Below the pieces are notes generated by a model. The model was not told the origin of the DNA. It saw only the letters and a program-made list of their open reading frames with translations, and ran no database searches. Of a stretch of 64,000 bases of DNA, positions 25,823-34,753 are shown piece by piece. Every line of letters starts with the position of its first letter. Positions within the stretch are counted from its first letter, which is position 1. The position numbers and the translations under genes were made by a program. Source of the DNA: an uncultured Prevotella sp. (lineage in GTDB: Bacteria > Bacteroidota > Bacteroidia > Bacteroidales > Bacteroidaceae); assembly GCA_946548085.1 (NCBI GenBank), contig CAMNPN010000038.1, positions 1-64,000 of the forward strand, in the 5' to 3' direction.

Positions 25823-26526
25823 CGTAAGCTCTGATGCAACTTAAAGGTTTTTGCGACCAGGCCCTTGTATGTGTTGACGGTGATACGGACGGAGTCGGCA
25901 GGTATCTGCGTGGTGAGGATGCTGGCATAGCTCTGCGCCGAATAGTACTCGGGCACGCCGCCCTGGTCGTGGTAGAGCCGGAGAAGGCTGGTGCTGGTGC
26001 CATCGGCATAGGTCACGATCGAATCCTGTACAACACGCAGGGAATGGATGGCATCCTTATCGTCGACGGCCCCCACCATCACGGAGAAGCTCAGGTTCAG
26101 ATACCGTCCCGTCTTGCTCAGCCAGGCGCTCTCGAAGTTCACCGGGTCTGTCTTCATCGGCATCTCAAGCTCTGCGAGCGGTATCACCTGCGGACACGGT
26201 ATCTCGCCTACGGAAATAGCCTCTGCCACATACTGATTCCGGTCATCGCGTACCTTATTATAATATAACATGCAGCGATAGACGGTGTCGGGGCGGGTAA
26301 TCCACTGAGCGCTGAAGGGCTTGGACAAGGGCAGAGTCTCGCCGTCGTCGGTGAAAAGGGATACGATCGTCTTGTCGGCTCCCACCGTGGCCTCTGCAAA
26401 GTCGCCGCGCATGTTGGAGTACTGCCCTTCGCCTTTGTCGTAAGTGTCCTGGGTGCAGGAACAGACAAACAAGACAGCAAGAGTCAGCAGACGGGATATG
26501 ACAGAAGGGCGGCAAGGCATCATCAT
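25819..26526 (-). CDS. NigD-like lipoprotein
   Basis: 235-residue lipoprotein (signal MMMPCRPSVISRLLTLAVLFVCSC, lipobox VCSC). Body pattern fits the Bacteroidota NigD-like family: an N-terminal beta-barrel-like part (GDFAEATVGADKTIVSLFTDDGETLPL, RCMLYYNKV) and a C-terminal beta-sandwich (PVNFESAWLSKTGRYLNLSFSVMVG, LYHDQGGVPEYYSAQSYASI). The role of these proteins is poorly known. It overlaps both neighbours by 4 bp: the acyltransferase gene upstream and the membrane protein gene downstream. Three Met codons in a row begin the protein; I use the first, coupled to the upstream stop. Confidence 0.65.
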   Translation of the reverse strand: MMMPCRPSVISRLLTLAVLFVCSCTQDTYDKGEGQYSNMRGDFAEATVGADKTIVSLFTDDGETLPLSKPFSAQWITRPDTVYRCMLYYNKVRDDRNQYVAEAISVGEIPCPQVIPLAELEMPMKTDPVNFESAWLSKTGRYLNLSFSVMVGAVDDKDAIHSLRVVQDSIVTYADGTSTSLLRLYHDQGGVPEYYSAQSYASILTTQIPADSVRITVNTYKGLVAKTFKLHQSLR

Positions 26527-27677
26527 AGGGCGGCAGACTTGTTGCGGACCGGATTGGCATACATCGTGAGAATACGCTCACGGAGGAAGGCCTCGTCCTT
26601 GTTGTCGAGAGTAATCTTAGCTATCTGCCCAGCAAGATAGGCCTCGAACCGCTGCTTGTCGGCAGCGGTGTAGTGGGCGGCATTGGCGCTATCGCCGTTC
26701 AGTTCATCAAGGGAGATGTAGTTACACGGGAACAGCTCGTAGTTCCGGTGTATCTCCTTATCCATCCGCTCTGCCACGGCCTTGAAATATTCGGTCTTGG
26801 GCAGGTCGGCGAGCTCGCCGATCCATGAATCCACAGGGGCTGCCGCCCGGTATACCACCCTACCCTTATAGCCGAAGATGCCCGTCTTCATGTTGTCGAG
26901 GTCGTCCTGACGCGATTTCTTGAAGGCAGGGTTGTCGCGCTTCTGCTGAAACTCCTGGGCCTTGAGGTAATCGCAGGGATCGTATTCATAGCTAATGGTC
27001 AGCGGCACGATATTCAGCTCGCGCAGGTCGCCCCCCATGGCCAGCATCTTCAGCACAGCCTCCTGGGTACGGTCGTCTGAGTCCTTCGCCCTGCCCTCTC
27101 GCTGCGCCAGCCAGATGTTCTCCTTCTTCTGAGTCACGGCGAAGTGGATATACCGGCTCATCAGCTGCGAGGCGGCAAGAGTCTCACGAAGGGAGAGGCC
27201 GCGACGCACGGTAAAGGCCTTGTTCATACGGACAAGGCGCTTGATCCAGGGGTAGATGAGGAGATTGTCGCCGATGCCGATCTCCACTGTCGTAGGGTAT
27301 CCAGCCTCCACCAGCTTGACATCGAGGAATGCGGAGTCGAGGACGATGTCACGGTGGTTGCTGACAAACGTATATCGCAGCTGAGACTGAGCGCCGTCCA
27401 ACATCGTATCGTCGAACGTACAGCCATCGGTATGCTTGCGGATGAGATACTTCACAATGGGTTTCATAAACCTCAGCTGGAAGTCAAGGGGTGTCTTCAC
27501 CCCGACGAAGGCGAGCCGCAGCAGGCTGTTGCGGATGCTCTTGGGCAGCCAAGGGGCAAAGCCCTTCATCAGTACATTAAACTGGCGATCGCTGAGCAGC
27601 TCGTCAAACGCCTGCCGTATCTCCTCCGGCTCATAGGGCCGTATCTCGTCAAACTCCTTCAGTGTTTCTCTATCCAT
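26523..27677 (-). CDS. PlsC-like glycerol-3-phosphate/lysophosphatidate acyltransferase
   Basis: 384-residue membrane-associated acyltransferase of the PlsB/PlsC superfamily. Seen: the catalytic H-x4-D in FVSNHRDIVLDSAF, a later IWLAQREGRAKDSDDRTQ block equivalent to the FPEGTRS motif, and LNIVPLTISYEYDP as motif IV. No transmembrane helix is obvious; the N-terminus is amphipathic. It probably esterifies an acyl chain onto a glycerol phosphate or another lipid; the exact acceptor cannot be told. It is in the Ddl/RluD operon, 47 bp after Ddl. Confidence 0.8.
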   Translation of the reverse strand: MDRETLKEFDEIRPYEPEEIRQAFDELLSDRQFNVLMKGFAPWLPKSIRNSLLRLAFVGVKTPLDFQLRFMKPIVKYLIRKHTDGCTFDDTMLDGAQSQLRYTFVSNHRDIVLDSAFLDVKLVEAGYPTTVEIGIGDNLLIYPWIKRLVRMNKAFTVRRGLSLRETLAASQLMSRYIHFAVTQKKENIWLAQREGRAKDSDDRTQEAVLKMLAMGGDLRELNIVPLTISYEYDPCDYLKAQEFQQKRDNPAFKKSRQDDLDNMKTGIFGYKGRVVYRAAAPVDSWIGELADLPKTEYFKAVAERMDKEIHRNYELFPCNYISLDELNGDSANAAHYTAADKQRFEAYLAGQIAKITLDNKDEAFLRERILTMYANPVRNKSAAL

Positions 27678-27723
27678 AACAATAGCAATCTAAGCCCATC
27701 ACATATTATATGCGCTTACCAGC

Positions 27724-28716
27724 TCATGCAAGCTGGTTCTCGACAATATCGCTTAACACATCGGCCATAGTGAGTCCGGCAGCACGCACCTGCTGGGGGA
27801 TGAAGCTCGTGGCAGTCATCCCTGGTGTAGTATTCACCTCCAACATGGATATCTTGCCATCCTTAGAGATGATATAGTCAATGCGGATAATGCCGTTGCA
27901 GTGGAGGATATCGTAGATATGACTTGTAATCTTCGATACGCGGTCTGCTATTTCCGGAGCAATGCGTGCCGGCGTGATCTCCTGCACCTGTCCGTTGTAC
28001 TTGGCGTCATAGTCGAAGAACTCGTTGCTGGTCACCACTTCCGTAATGGGGAAGACAACAGTCTTCTCACGGGTCTTGTAGATACCCTGGGTGATCTCGG
28101 TCCCCTCCAGATAACTCTCGACCATCACCTCCGGACTCTCCATCATCGCCTTGCGGATGGCTGGTGCGAGCTGATCCTTGTTCTTCACCTTAGTGACACC
28201 AAACGATGATCCGTCGGCAGCGGGCTTGACGAAGCACGGCATGCCGATACGCTCCTCCACCTCGTCGTCACTGACCAGCTCTTCATAGCCCTTGCGTATC
28301 AGCAGGGAGTCGGCCACGCTGACACCGTAGCCACGCAGATACTGATTAAGCACGAACTTATCGAAGGTTATGGCCTCCACCAGTACGCCACTGGTGCTAT
28401 AAGGCAGGTTGATCAGGTCGAAATAGCCCTGCAGGAGACCGTTCTCGCCAGGTGTGCCATGAATGGTGATATAGGCATAGTCGAACAACTTGGCCTTGCC
28501 GTTTTCCATAAAGGAGAAGTCGTTACGGTCTATCTTGGCCGTCGTACCGTCATGCAGCTCGACATGCCAGTCCTGTCCTTTGATGTCGACAATATAAACA
28601 TCATAATGCTCCTTGTCGAAGAAGGAGTAAAGTCCTTGTGCCGAGCGCAACGACACATCGTGCTCGGATGAGTCGCCACCACAGACGATGGCAATCGTTC
28701 TCTTCAAATTCTTCAT
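27724..28716 (-). CDS. ddl: D-alanine--D-alanine ligase
   Basis: ATP-grasp enzyme making D-Ala-D-Ala for peptidoglycan precursors in the cytoplasm. Seen: N-terminal VCGGDSSEHDVSLRSA, HGTPGENGLLQGYFDLINLP, YSTSGVLVEAITFDK, the ATP-binding MPCFVKPAADGSSFGVTKV, and RIDYIISKDGKISMLEVNTTPGMT carrying the metal-binding Glu/Asn. The family motif usually reads HGxxGEDG; here it is HGTPGENG. 330 residues, normal. It lies 8 bp after the pseudouridine synthase gene in the operon that starts with a PASTA protein. Confidence 0.93.
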   Translation of the reverse strand: MKNLKRTIAIVCGGDSSEHDVSLRSAQGLYSFFDKEHYDVYIVDIKGQDWHVELHDGTTAKIDRNDFSFMENGKAKLFDYAYITIHGTPGENGLLQGYFDLINLPYSTSGVLVEAITFDKFVLNQYLRGYGVSVADSLLIRKGYEELVSDDEVEERIGMPCFVKPAADGSSFGVTKVKNKDQLAPAIRKAMMESPEVMVESYLEGTEITQGIYKTREKTVVFPITEVVTSNEFFDYDAKYNGQVQEITPARIAPEIADRVSKITSHIYDILHCNGIIRIDYIISKDGKISMLEVNTTPGMTATSFIPQQVRAAGLTMADVLSDIVENQLA

Positions 28717-28722
28717 TATATT

Positions 28723-28743
28723 ATTTATAATTTACTATTTGTA
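28723..28743. repeat. Heptad tract between rluD and ddl
   Basis: ATTTATA, ATTTACT, ATTTGTA in 7-nt register. On the minus strand it encodes the last residues and stop of the RluD-like protein (KYTNSKL). Confidence 0.6.
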
Positions 28744-29828
28744 TATTTGCGCCATTTATCGATGAGGGCAGCCATGTCGGCGGGCCACTCTGAGGAGAAG
28801 TCCATCTGCTCGCCCGTAGTGGGGTGGACAAATCCCAGCGTGCGGGCATGGAGCACCTGACGGGGACAGATTTTGAAGCAGTTCTGGATATAAGCCTTGT
28901 AGCTGGCACTCCGCTCCCCTCGCAGTATCTCTGTTCCGCCATAGCGCTCGTCGCAGAACAACGGATGGCCGATATGTTTCATATGGGCCCTGATCTGATG
29001 CGTACGCCCCGTCTCGAGGATACACTCCACCAACGTGACATAGCCATAGCGCTCCAGCACTCGATAGTGGGTGACGGCGGGCTTGCCTATCTCAGAGTCA
29101 GGCGGGAACACCTCCATCCGCAGACGGTCTTTAGGATCACGCCCGATATTCCCCTCGATCCTGCCTCCGTCCTCTACAAAGTTCCCCCAGACGAGGGCAT
29201 TATAGCTACGATGGGTGGTCTTATTGAAGAACTGCTTTCCCAGCGATGTCTTCGCCTCGGGTGTCTTGGCCACAACGAGCAGACCACTGGTATCCTTGTC
29301 GATACGATGAACGAGCCCCACCTCTGGGTCGTTGGGATCGTAGGAGGCCAAGTCTTTCAAGTGCCAGGCGATGGCGTTGACCAGCGTACCGCTGAAGTTA
29401 CCACAGCCAGGATGAACAACCATACCAGCGGGTTTGTTGATGACCATCAGATCGTCGTCCTCGTAAACAACCTCAAGGGGGATATCCTCTGGAGAGATGG
29501 TCGTATCATAGTGAGGACGGTCGAGCATCAGGGTGATGACATCCCCGGGGCGAACCTTGTAGTTGCTCTTCACAGGGCGAGCGCAGCGCCCCTGCTTCTG
29601 GTCGTCGACAGTACACACATGAATGAATCCTGCGTCTGCTGCCTTCTGTATACGGTTGCGGCTGGAATGCGGCTGATGCTCAGAGAGGAACTTGTCGATG
29701 CGTACAGACTCCTGCCCTTTGTCCACCTCTATACGGAAGTGCTCATAGAGTTCTCCATCGCCCGACTGACTATCGGCTTCATCGTCGCCAATCAGCTCCA
29801 GCTCGTCGTCATCAATACTATCTATCAT
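28725..29828 (-). CDS. rluD: RluD-family 23S rRNA pseudouridine synthase
   Basis: Isomerises uridines in 23S rRNA (helix 69 in the RluD type). Seen: acidic N-terminus, an S4 RNA-binding domain at about 45-110 (VRIDKFLSEHQPHSSRNRIQKA), then the RsuA/RluA catalytic domain with INKPAGMVVHPGCG, the active-site motif LVHRIDKDTSGLLVVAK (catalytic Asp), and ETGRTHQIRAHMKHIGHPL. 367 residues, normal. Its start overlaps the PASTA gene stop by 4 bp. RluD is the likeliest of the RluA/C/D family because of the S4 domain and genomic setting. The 3' end is made by a heptad tract. Confidence 0.88.
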   Translation of the reverse strand: MIDSIDDDELELIGDDEADSQSGDGELYEHFRIEVDKGQESVRIDKFLSEHQPHSSRNRIQKAADAGFIHVCTVDDQKQGRCARPVKSNYKVRPGDVITLMLDRPHYDTTISPEDIPLEVVYEDDDLMVINKPAGMVVHPGCGNFSGTLVNAIAWHLKDLASYDPNDPEVGLVHRIDKDTSGLLVVAKTPEAKTSLGKQFFNKTTHRSYNALVWGNFVEDGGRIEGNIGRDPKDRLRMEVFPPDSEIGKPAVTHYRVLERYGYVTLVECILETGRTHQIRAHMKHIGHPLFCDERYGGTEILRGERSASYKAYIQNCFKICPRQVLHARTLGFVHPTTGEQMDFSSEWPADMAALIDKWRKYTNSKL

Positions 29829-30469
29829 TCTATCACCTCTTCAAAATCGTCAACGTTACCACTCTCCATCAGGCGGTATTCGGGTTCTATATATTCCAGT
29901 TCCTCATCGGAATCATATTCACCACTTCCAATCATCAAGGTCAGCGGGGAGTCGATAGACACATGGTCGCCAGCGGATACCCTGCGCCCACGGCAGAGCA
30001 CGCCGTAGACCCAGTCCTTCTCGCCAGGCACCTCCTGTGGTGGAGTCAGCTTGAAGCCAAGAGCCATCAGCTTTGCCTCTGCCTCCCTGTAGCTGCTGTT
30101 GTCTACGATATCAGGAATAGGGAATGAGGGTGACGAAGGGGAATTGACTGTCACATAGATAGTATGGCCCATCTTCACCGTCGTACCGGCACCCGGATTT
30201 TGGATAAGGATGCTGTTGGCGGCCATCGCCTTGTTGTAGCCCGAGTCGCTGACCATGACGTTCAGTCCATAGTCCTCAATCAGGCTGCGGGCCCTGGCAT
30301 AGTCCATGCCCTCCACCTTTGGCACCTTGACACCCTCACCATGATGAGTGTACCAGTCGAGTCCGTACTTCACGCCCAGTCCCAAAAGTACTATGACAAT
30401 CAGCATTGCCAGCAGGTTACCCCAGAGATACAGGCTGGCAAACTTACCGAAGAATTCCTTTGCTTTCAT
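29825..30469 (-). CDS. PASTA-domain membrane protein without kinase domain
   Basis: 214 residues: one N-terminal membrane helix (YLWGNLLAMLIVIVLLGLGV), then two to three PASTA modules outside the membrane (VPKVEGMDYARARSLIEDYGLNV, NPGAGTTVKMGHTIYVTVNS, IPDIVDNSSYREAEAKLMALGFKL). PASTA modules bind peptidoglycan or beta-lactam-like ligands in PBP2x and in Ser/Thr kinases; here no kinase or penicillin-binding domain is attached. First gene of the operon PASTA-RluD-Ddl-acyltransferase, which suggests a cell-wall role. An acidic C-terminal tail (ESGNVDDFEEVIE) is seen. Confidence 0.88.
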   Translation of the reverse strand: MKAKEFFGKFASLYLWGNLLAMLIVIVLLGLGVKYGLDWYTHHGEGVKVPKVEGMDYARARSLIEDYGLNVMVSDSGYNKAMAANSILIQNPGAGTTVKMGHTIYVTVNSPSSPSFPIPDIVDNSSYREAEAKLMALGFKLTPPQEVPGEKDWVYGVLCRGRRVSAGDHVSIDSPLTLMIGSGEYDSDEELEYIEPEYRLMESGNVDDFEEVIE

Positions 30470-30491
30470 CTGTTTTCTAATTTCTCACGTG

Positions 30492-30499
30492 CAAAGGTA
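30492..30499 (-). promoter_or_regulatory. -7 box of the PASTA-rluD-ddl operon
   Basis: TACCTTTG on the minus strand, 22 nt before the PASTA start codon. Confidence 0.6.
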
Positions 30500-30672
30500 C
30501 GAAAAAATCGATTAAGTGAGCACAAATAAATGATTTTATTTGTTGAACGCAAGATTTTTATTCGATAAGCGTGCAAAAAGCAAAAGAAAAGGGCATAAAA
30601 ACAGAAAGAAGTGAAGATTTCTCTCCACTCCACTCTGTTTCTATCCGAATTCCGATGTCTTTGCAGCAGTAA

Positions 30673-30828
30673 TTACTTGCCGTGGTTCTCATCAGAAACC
30701 GTTAACTTCTTGCGGCCCTTAGCACGGCGGGCGGCCAGTACGCGGCGACCATTCTTGGTGGCCATTCTCTCACGGAAGCCGTGCTTGTTGACGCGACGGC
30801 GATTGTGCGGCTGAAATGTTCTTTTCAT
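30673..30828 (-). CDS. rpmH: Ribosomal protein L34
   Basis: 51-residue, strongly basic 50S subunit protein. The sequence begins [20 protein letters not shown] and continues [20 protein letters not shown], the universal L34 pattern. The C-terminal TVSDENHGK tail is an extension of the kind seen in Bacteroidota. No rnpA follows it on the minus strand, where many bacteria have one; the next minus-strand gene is the PASTA operon. It is divergent from efp. Confidence 0.97.
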   Translation of the reverse strand: MKRTFQPHNRRRVNKHGFRERMATKNGRRVLAARRAKGRKKLTVSDENHGK

Positions 30829-30874
30829 TGCTTTTTATTCTTATTTATTTGTTCAAATTCAATGTTTTGGGGTG

Positions 30875-30882
30875 CAAAAGTA
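30875..30882 (-). promoter_or_regulatory. -7 box of rpmH
   Basis: TACTTTTG on the minus strand, 46 nt before the rpmH start. Confidence 0.55.
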
Positions 30883-30931
30883 CTCATTTCTTTTGAATTA
30901 CGCAAGAAATATTCGATTTTTAGTGCAACTT

Positions 30932-30964
30932 TTTGTGTTTTTTTCGAGATTTTGCGTAACTTTG
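30932..30964 (+). promoter_or_regulatory. Promoter of efp
   Basis: TTTG at 30932-30935 and TAACTTTG at 30957-30964, 21 bp apart; the efp ATG is 37 bp downstream. Confidence 0.65.
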
Positions 30965-31001
30965 CACCCGAAAACGATATAAAAGTAACATTTTAAGGTA
31001 T

Positions 31002-31568
31002 ATGATTAATTCACAAGACATTAAAAAAGGCACTGCCATTCGTATGGATGGCGGCATCTGGGTGTGCATCGATTTCCAGCACCGCAAGCCAGGCAAGGGT
31101 AACACCATTATGATTATCAAGGTCAAGAACGTCAGCGACGGCCGCGTATTGGAGCGCCGTTTCAATATCGGTGAGAAATTGGAAGACGTGGTCATCGAGC
31201 GCCGCCCCTACCAGTATCTCTACGAGGATCAGAGTGGCCGCATCTTCATGAACCAGGAGACCTTCGAGCAGATTCCCATTGACAACGAGCTCGTGATTGG
31301 CCATGAGTTTATGAAGGAGAGCGACATCGTGGAAGTTGTCTCCGACACTACCGATGGTACCATCCTCTATGCCGAGATGCCCGTCAAGACCGTGCTTCGC
31401 GTCACTCACTCAGAGCCCGGCATCAAGGGCGATACAGCCACGAATACGCTGAAGCCTGCTACGCTGGAGACTGGCGTAGAGGTACGTGTGCCTCTGTTCA
31501 TCAACGAGGGCGACCTCATCCAGGTGGACACCCGCGACGGCAGTTATCTACAGCGCGTCAAGGAATAA
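31002..31568 (+). CDS. efp: Elongation factor P
   Basis: Relieves ribosome stalling at proline runs. 188 residues with three beta-barrel domains: the KOW-like N-terminal domain (SQDIKKGTAIRMDGGIWVCIDFQHRKPGKGN), where the loop tip has Lys at the usual modification position (KPGKGN), the central OB domain (YLYEDQSGRIFMNQETFEQIPI) and the C-terminal domain ending in GDLIQVDTRDGSYLQRVKE. Normal length. The stop overlaps the start of the glycosyltransferase gene (TAATG), so the two are translationally coupled. Confidence 0.97.
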   Translation: MINSQDIKKGTAIRMDGGIWVCIDFQHRKPGKGNTIMIIKVKNVSDGRVLERRFNIGEKLEDVVIERRPYQYLYEDQSGRIFMNQETFEQIPIDNELVIGHEFMKESDIVEVVSDTTDGTILYAEMPVKTVLRVTHSEPGIKGDTATNTLKPATLETGVEVRVPLFINEGDLIQVDTRDGSYLQRVKE

Positions 31569-32620
31569 TGAAGTACTCGATCATCGTCCCCGTTTACAAT
31601 CGTCCAGACGAAGTGGGCGAACTTCTCGAGAGCCTATCTAATCAGACACTGAAGGATTTCGAGGTTGTCATTGTTGAGGACGGATCAGTAAAGACCTGCA
31701 AGGATGTTTGCGACAAATACGCAAACATCCTTGCTTTGCATTATTATGCCAAAGAGAACAGCGGTCCTGGGCAGAGCCGCAACTATGGAGCGGAGCGCGC
31801 CAACGGCGAGTGGGTCATCATTCTCGACAGCGACGTCGTGCTCCCCACGGGCTATCTTCAGGCTGTCGACGATTCTCTTGCTGCCCACCACGCATCGCCC
31901 ACCCCTGTCACGGCCTTTGGCGGTCCCGACGCTGCCCACGAATCCTTCACCCCTGTGCAGAAGGCCATCAGCTATTCGATGACGTCATTCTTCACCACAG
32001 GCGGCATCAGAGGAGGCAAGGCGAAGCTCGACAAGTTCTATCCCCGCTCGTTCAACATGGGCATTCGTCGTGATGTCTACCTACAGTTGGGCGGCTTCTC
32101 GAAGATGCGCTTTGGCGAGGACATAGATTTCTCCTATCGCATCGTGGAGGCAGGCCATCAGCCAAGGCTCTTCCCAGAGGCTTGGGTATGGCACAAGCGC
32201 CGCACAGACTTCAGGAAGTTCTTCCGCCAGGTGTACAACAGCGGCATCGCCCGCATCAATCTCGAGAAGCGGCATCCTGGCACGATGAAGCTCGTCCACC
32301 TCCTGCCAACGGTCTTCACCGTAGGCGTCATCGCCCTGATACTCATCTCTGCCGTAGGGCGGGCCCTGATGCACTACGTCGATCGCGACCAGTTCTACTG
32401 GATGTGCTTCGCCCCCTGGATACCTATTATATTATATAGCCTGTTGATCTGTATCGACTCGACCGTAAAGAACAAAAGTCTGAAGGTGGGGCTGCTCAGT
32501 GTGCCAGCGGCCTTTGTACAGCTGATGGGCTACGGGCTGGGCTTCATCGAGTCGTGGTGGAAACGATGTGTACGCAAGCAAGATGAGTTCCAGGCCTTCG
32601 AAAAGACTTTCTACAAATAA
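31568..32620 (+). CDS. GT2-family glycosyltransferase, membrane-anchored
   Basis: Inverting glycosyltransferase with a GT-A fold: YSIIVPVYNRPDEVGELLESL at the N-terminus, nucleotide-sugar region VVIVEDGS, metal-binding ILDSDVVLP, and FGEDIDFSYRIVEAGHQPRL as the acceptor-side ED motif. Two membrane helices near the C-terminus (about 255-305: LLPTVFTVGVIALILISAV and WIPIILYSLLICI) anchor it. 350 residues. It probably adds a sugar to a lipid-linked glycan; the substrate is unknown. Coupled to efp by an overlapping stop/start, an odd pairing for the two functions. Confidence 0.85.
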   Translation: MKYSIIVPVYNRPDEVGELLESLSNQTLKDFEVVIVEDGSVKTCKDVCDKYANILALHYYAKENSGPGQSRNYGAERANGEWVIILDSDVVLPTGYLQAVDDSLAAHHASPTPVTAFGGPDAAHESFTPVQKAISYSMTSFFTTGGIRGGKAKLDKFYPRSFNMGIRRDVYLQLGGFSKMRFGEDIDFSYRIVEAGHQPRLFPEAWVWHKRRTDFRKFFRQVYNSGIARINLEKRHPGTMKLVHLLPTVFTVGVIALILISAVGRALMHYVDRDQFYWMCFAPWIPIILYSLLICIDSTVKNKSLKVGLLSVPAAFVQLMGYGLGFIESWWKRCVRKQDEFQAFEKTFYK

Positions 32621-32654
32621 TACATACAGACACTTTAATCTTAAACAAGACACT

Positions 32655-33341
32655 ATGGAGAAACTCAACATCAACCAATGGGCGGAGGAAGACCGTCCGC
32701 GAGAGAAGATGGCGGCACTCGGTGCTGAGAATCTGACAAACGCAGAACTGCTGGCAATCCTCATCGGATCTGGCTCCACGAAGGAGACTGCTGTGGACCT
32801 GATGAAGAAAATCCTTGCCGACTGCAACAACAACCTGAACACGCTGGGCAAGATGAGCATTCGCGACCTATGCCAATACAACGGCATTGGCGAGGCGAAA
32901 GCCATCAGCATTCTTGCTGCCTGCGAGCTGGGTAAGCGGCGGCAGGCTGAGACACCCGAGGAGCGGCCAGACCTTGGTACGGCGACCCGCATCTACAACC
33001 ACATGCACCCCGTGATGCAGGATCTCGACGTAGAGGAGTTCTGGGCACTATTGCTCAACCAGCACTACCGCCTCATCAAGAAAGTGCGCATCTCGCATGG
33101 CGGCATCACCGAGACTGCGGTCGACGTCAGAATCATCATGAGGGAGGCCGTCCTTGCCAACACCACCATCCTCGCCGTCTGCCACAACCATCCCTCTGGC
33201 AACCTCTCGCCCAGCAAGGCCGACAACGAGCTCACCAGGAGCATACAGCAGGCCTGCAGCGTGATGAAGATCCACTTCCTGGATCACGTCATTGTCACAG
33301 ACGGGCACTACTACTCTTTTCACGAGCAGGGGAAAATATAG
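32655..33341 (+). CDS. radC: RadC-family JAB/MPN+ protein
   Basis: 228 residues. N-terminal helix-hairpin-helix part (LTNAELLAILIGSGS, LCQYNGIGEAKAISILAACELGKR) and a C-terminal JAB/MPN metalloprotease-like domain with LLNQHYRLIKKVRISHGG and the metal motif HNHPSGNLSPSKAD. Historically linked to DNA repair, but the actual role of RadC is unsettled. Start at 32655 (MEKLNINQW, typical N-terminus RPREKM follows); an upstream in-frame ATG lies inside the glycosyltransferase gene. Nothing distinctive is seen in the 240 bp after it except the next promoter. Confidence 0.93.
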   Translation: MEKLNINQWAEEDRPREKMAALGAENLTNAELLAILIGSGSTKETAVDLMKKILADCNNNLNTLGKMSIRDLCQYNGIGEAKAISILAACELGKRRQAETPEERPDLGTATRIYNHMHPVMQDLDVEEFWALLLNQHYRLIKKVRISHGGITETAVDVRIIMREAVLANTTILAVCHNHPSGNLSPSKADNELTRSIQQACSVMKIHFLDHVIVTDGHYYSFHEQGKI

Positions 33342-33567
33342 GATAGAAAATCATCAATTACTGGCGTGGTTTTATCAAACGATGCCATTGTATTAACAAA
33401 CATCGGCGACGTTTCAACTTTACAAGGCTCTCCTTACTACCTTTTTGAAGGCTTCGCACGCAGCTTTTAAAGACATGTCCCTCAGCCGCAGCCAGCTCAT
33501 CTCACCCTTTTCCGAGGCGAAACAACAACTTTTTGGATAAAACAAACGAATATCGAGGAAAAATGCG

Positions 33568-33575
33568 TAACTTTG
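33568..33575 (+). promoter_or_regulatory. -7 box very close to a start codon
   Basis: TAACTTTG, 9 nt before the ATG at 33585; no TTTG -33 element at the ideal spacing. Confidence 0.5.
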
Positions 33576-33584
33576 CAAGCGAAT

Positions 33585-33905
33585 ATGACACAGGAAGAAA
33601 AGACAAAGATCGAAGAGCGGATCGTAGATGTGCTGAAGACCGTCTACGACCCGGAGATTCCCGTCAACATCTATGACTTGGGGATGATTTACAAGATTGA
33701 CGTGCAGGACGACAGCTCCGTGGAACTGGATATGACCTTTACGGCCCCCAACTGCCCTGCCGCCGACTACATATTAGAAGATGTACGCACGAAGGTGGAG
33801 AGCGTCGAGGGCGTGAAATCCACCAACGTGAACCTCGTCTTCGAGCCCGTATGGGACCAGTCGATGATGAGCGAAGAAGCAAGGGTAGAGCTGGGGTTTG
33901 ACTAG
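33585..33905 (+). CDS. DUF59/MIP18-family iron-sulfur cluster assembly protein (SufT-like)
   Basis: 106-residue cytosolic protein of the DUF59 family, which includes SufT and PaaD-like proteins that help mature Fe-S proteins. Seen: IEERIVDVLKTVYDPEIPVNIYDLGMIYKIDV (the DPEIPVNIYDLG core), LDMTFTAPNCPAADYILEDV with the conserved Cys, and VNLVFEPVWDQSMMSEEARVELG at the end. It is alone, without sufBCD. Start chosen at 33585, just after the promoter box. The heptad tract at 33921-33968 separates it from the LpxH-like gene. Confidence 0.9.
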   Translation: MTQEEKTKIEERIVDVLKTVYDPEIPVNIYDLGMIYKIDVQDDSSVELDMTFTAPNCPAADYILEDVRTKVESVEGVKSTNVNLVFEPVWDQSMMSEEARVELGFD

Positions 33906-33920
33906 TTCAGAGCCTATCGC

Positions 33921-33968
33921 TCAGAGTTCACAGTTCAGATTTCACCATTCAGAGTTCAGAGTCCACCA
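33921..33968 (+). repeat. Heptad tract (TTCAGAG type)
   Basis: Consecutive 7-mers TTCACAG, TTCAGAT, TTCACCA, TTCAGAG, TTCAGAG, TCCACCA fill the gap up to 2 bp before the next ATG. Confidence 0.85.
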
Positions 33969-33970
33969 TT

Positions 33971-34735
33971 ATGAAGAACGTCTATTTCCTCTCCGACGCC
34001 CACCTCGGGTCGCTGGCCATTCCGCACCAACGGATGCAGGAGCGCAGGCTCGTGCGCTTCCTCGACTCCATCAAGGAGAAAGCAGCAGCCATATATCTGC
34101 TGGGCGACATGTTCGACTTCTGGTACGAGTACAAGTATGTCGTGCCCAAAGGCTTCACTCGCTTCCTGGGCAAGCTCTCAGAACTAGCGGACATGGGCGT
34201 CGAGGTGCACTACTTTACAGGCAACCACGACATCTGGGCCTACGACTACCTGGAGAAGGAGTGCGGCGTCATCCTTCACAAACAGCCCGAGACGACGGAG
34301 ATCTACGGCAAGATGTTCTTCCTGGCCCACGGCGACGGCCTCGGCGACCCCAGCAAGTCGTTCAAACTCATACGCTCCGTATTCCACTCCCCACTCTGCC
34401 AGAGGCTCTTCTCCGCCATGAACCCCCGCTGGGGCATGTGGCTCGGTCTGAACTGGGCCAAGCACTCAAGGCTGAAGCGCCCCAACGGCGAGGAGCCCCC
34501 CTACATGGGGGAAAACCGCGAGCACCTCGTGCTCTATACGAAGAGGTACATACAGTACCACTCCAACGTGGACTATTTCATCTACGGGCACCGCCACATC
34601 GAGCTCGACCTGCAGCTGACGAAGAAGGCAAGGATGATCATCCTCGGCGACTGGATAAGCCACTTCTCCTACGTCGTCTACGACGGAGACCACCTCCTAA
34701 TGTCGCAGTACATCGAGGGCGAAAGCAAACCATAA
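33971..34735 (+). CDS. UDP-2,3-diacylglucosamine hydrolase-like metallophosphatase (LpxH family)
   Basis: Likely cleaves UDP-2,3-diacylglucosamine to lipid X in lipid A synthesis on the inner face of the membrane. Calcineurin-like metal motifs in order: FLSDAHLGS (D9, H11), LLGDMFDFWYEYK, FTGNHDIWAYDY, FLAHGDGLG and IYGHRHIELDL. A basic/aromatic insert (FKLIRSVFHSPLCQRLFSAMNPRWGMWLG) in the middle fits a lipid-binding cap. 254 residues, right for LpxH-type enzymes of Bacteroidota. Followed after 18 bp by the sugar kinase gene. Confidence 0.85.
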   Translation: MKNVYFLSDAHLGSLAIPHQRMQERRLVRFLDSIKEKAAAIYLLGDMFDFWYEYKYVVPKGFTRFLGKLSELADMGVEVHYFTGNHDIWAYDYLEKECGVILHKQPETTEIYGKMFFLAHGDGLGDPSKSFKLIRSVFHSPLCQRLFSAMNPRWGMWLGLNWAKHSRLKRPNGEEPPYMGENREHLVLYTKRYIQYHSNVDYFIYGHRHIELDLQLTKKARMIILGDWISHFSYVVYDGDHLLMSQYIEGESKP

Positions 34736-34753
34736 AGACCACAAAAACAAGAT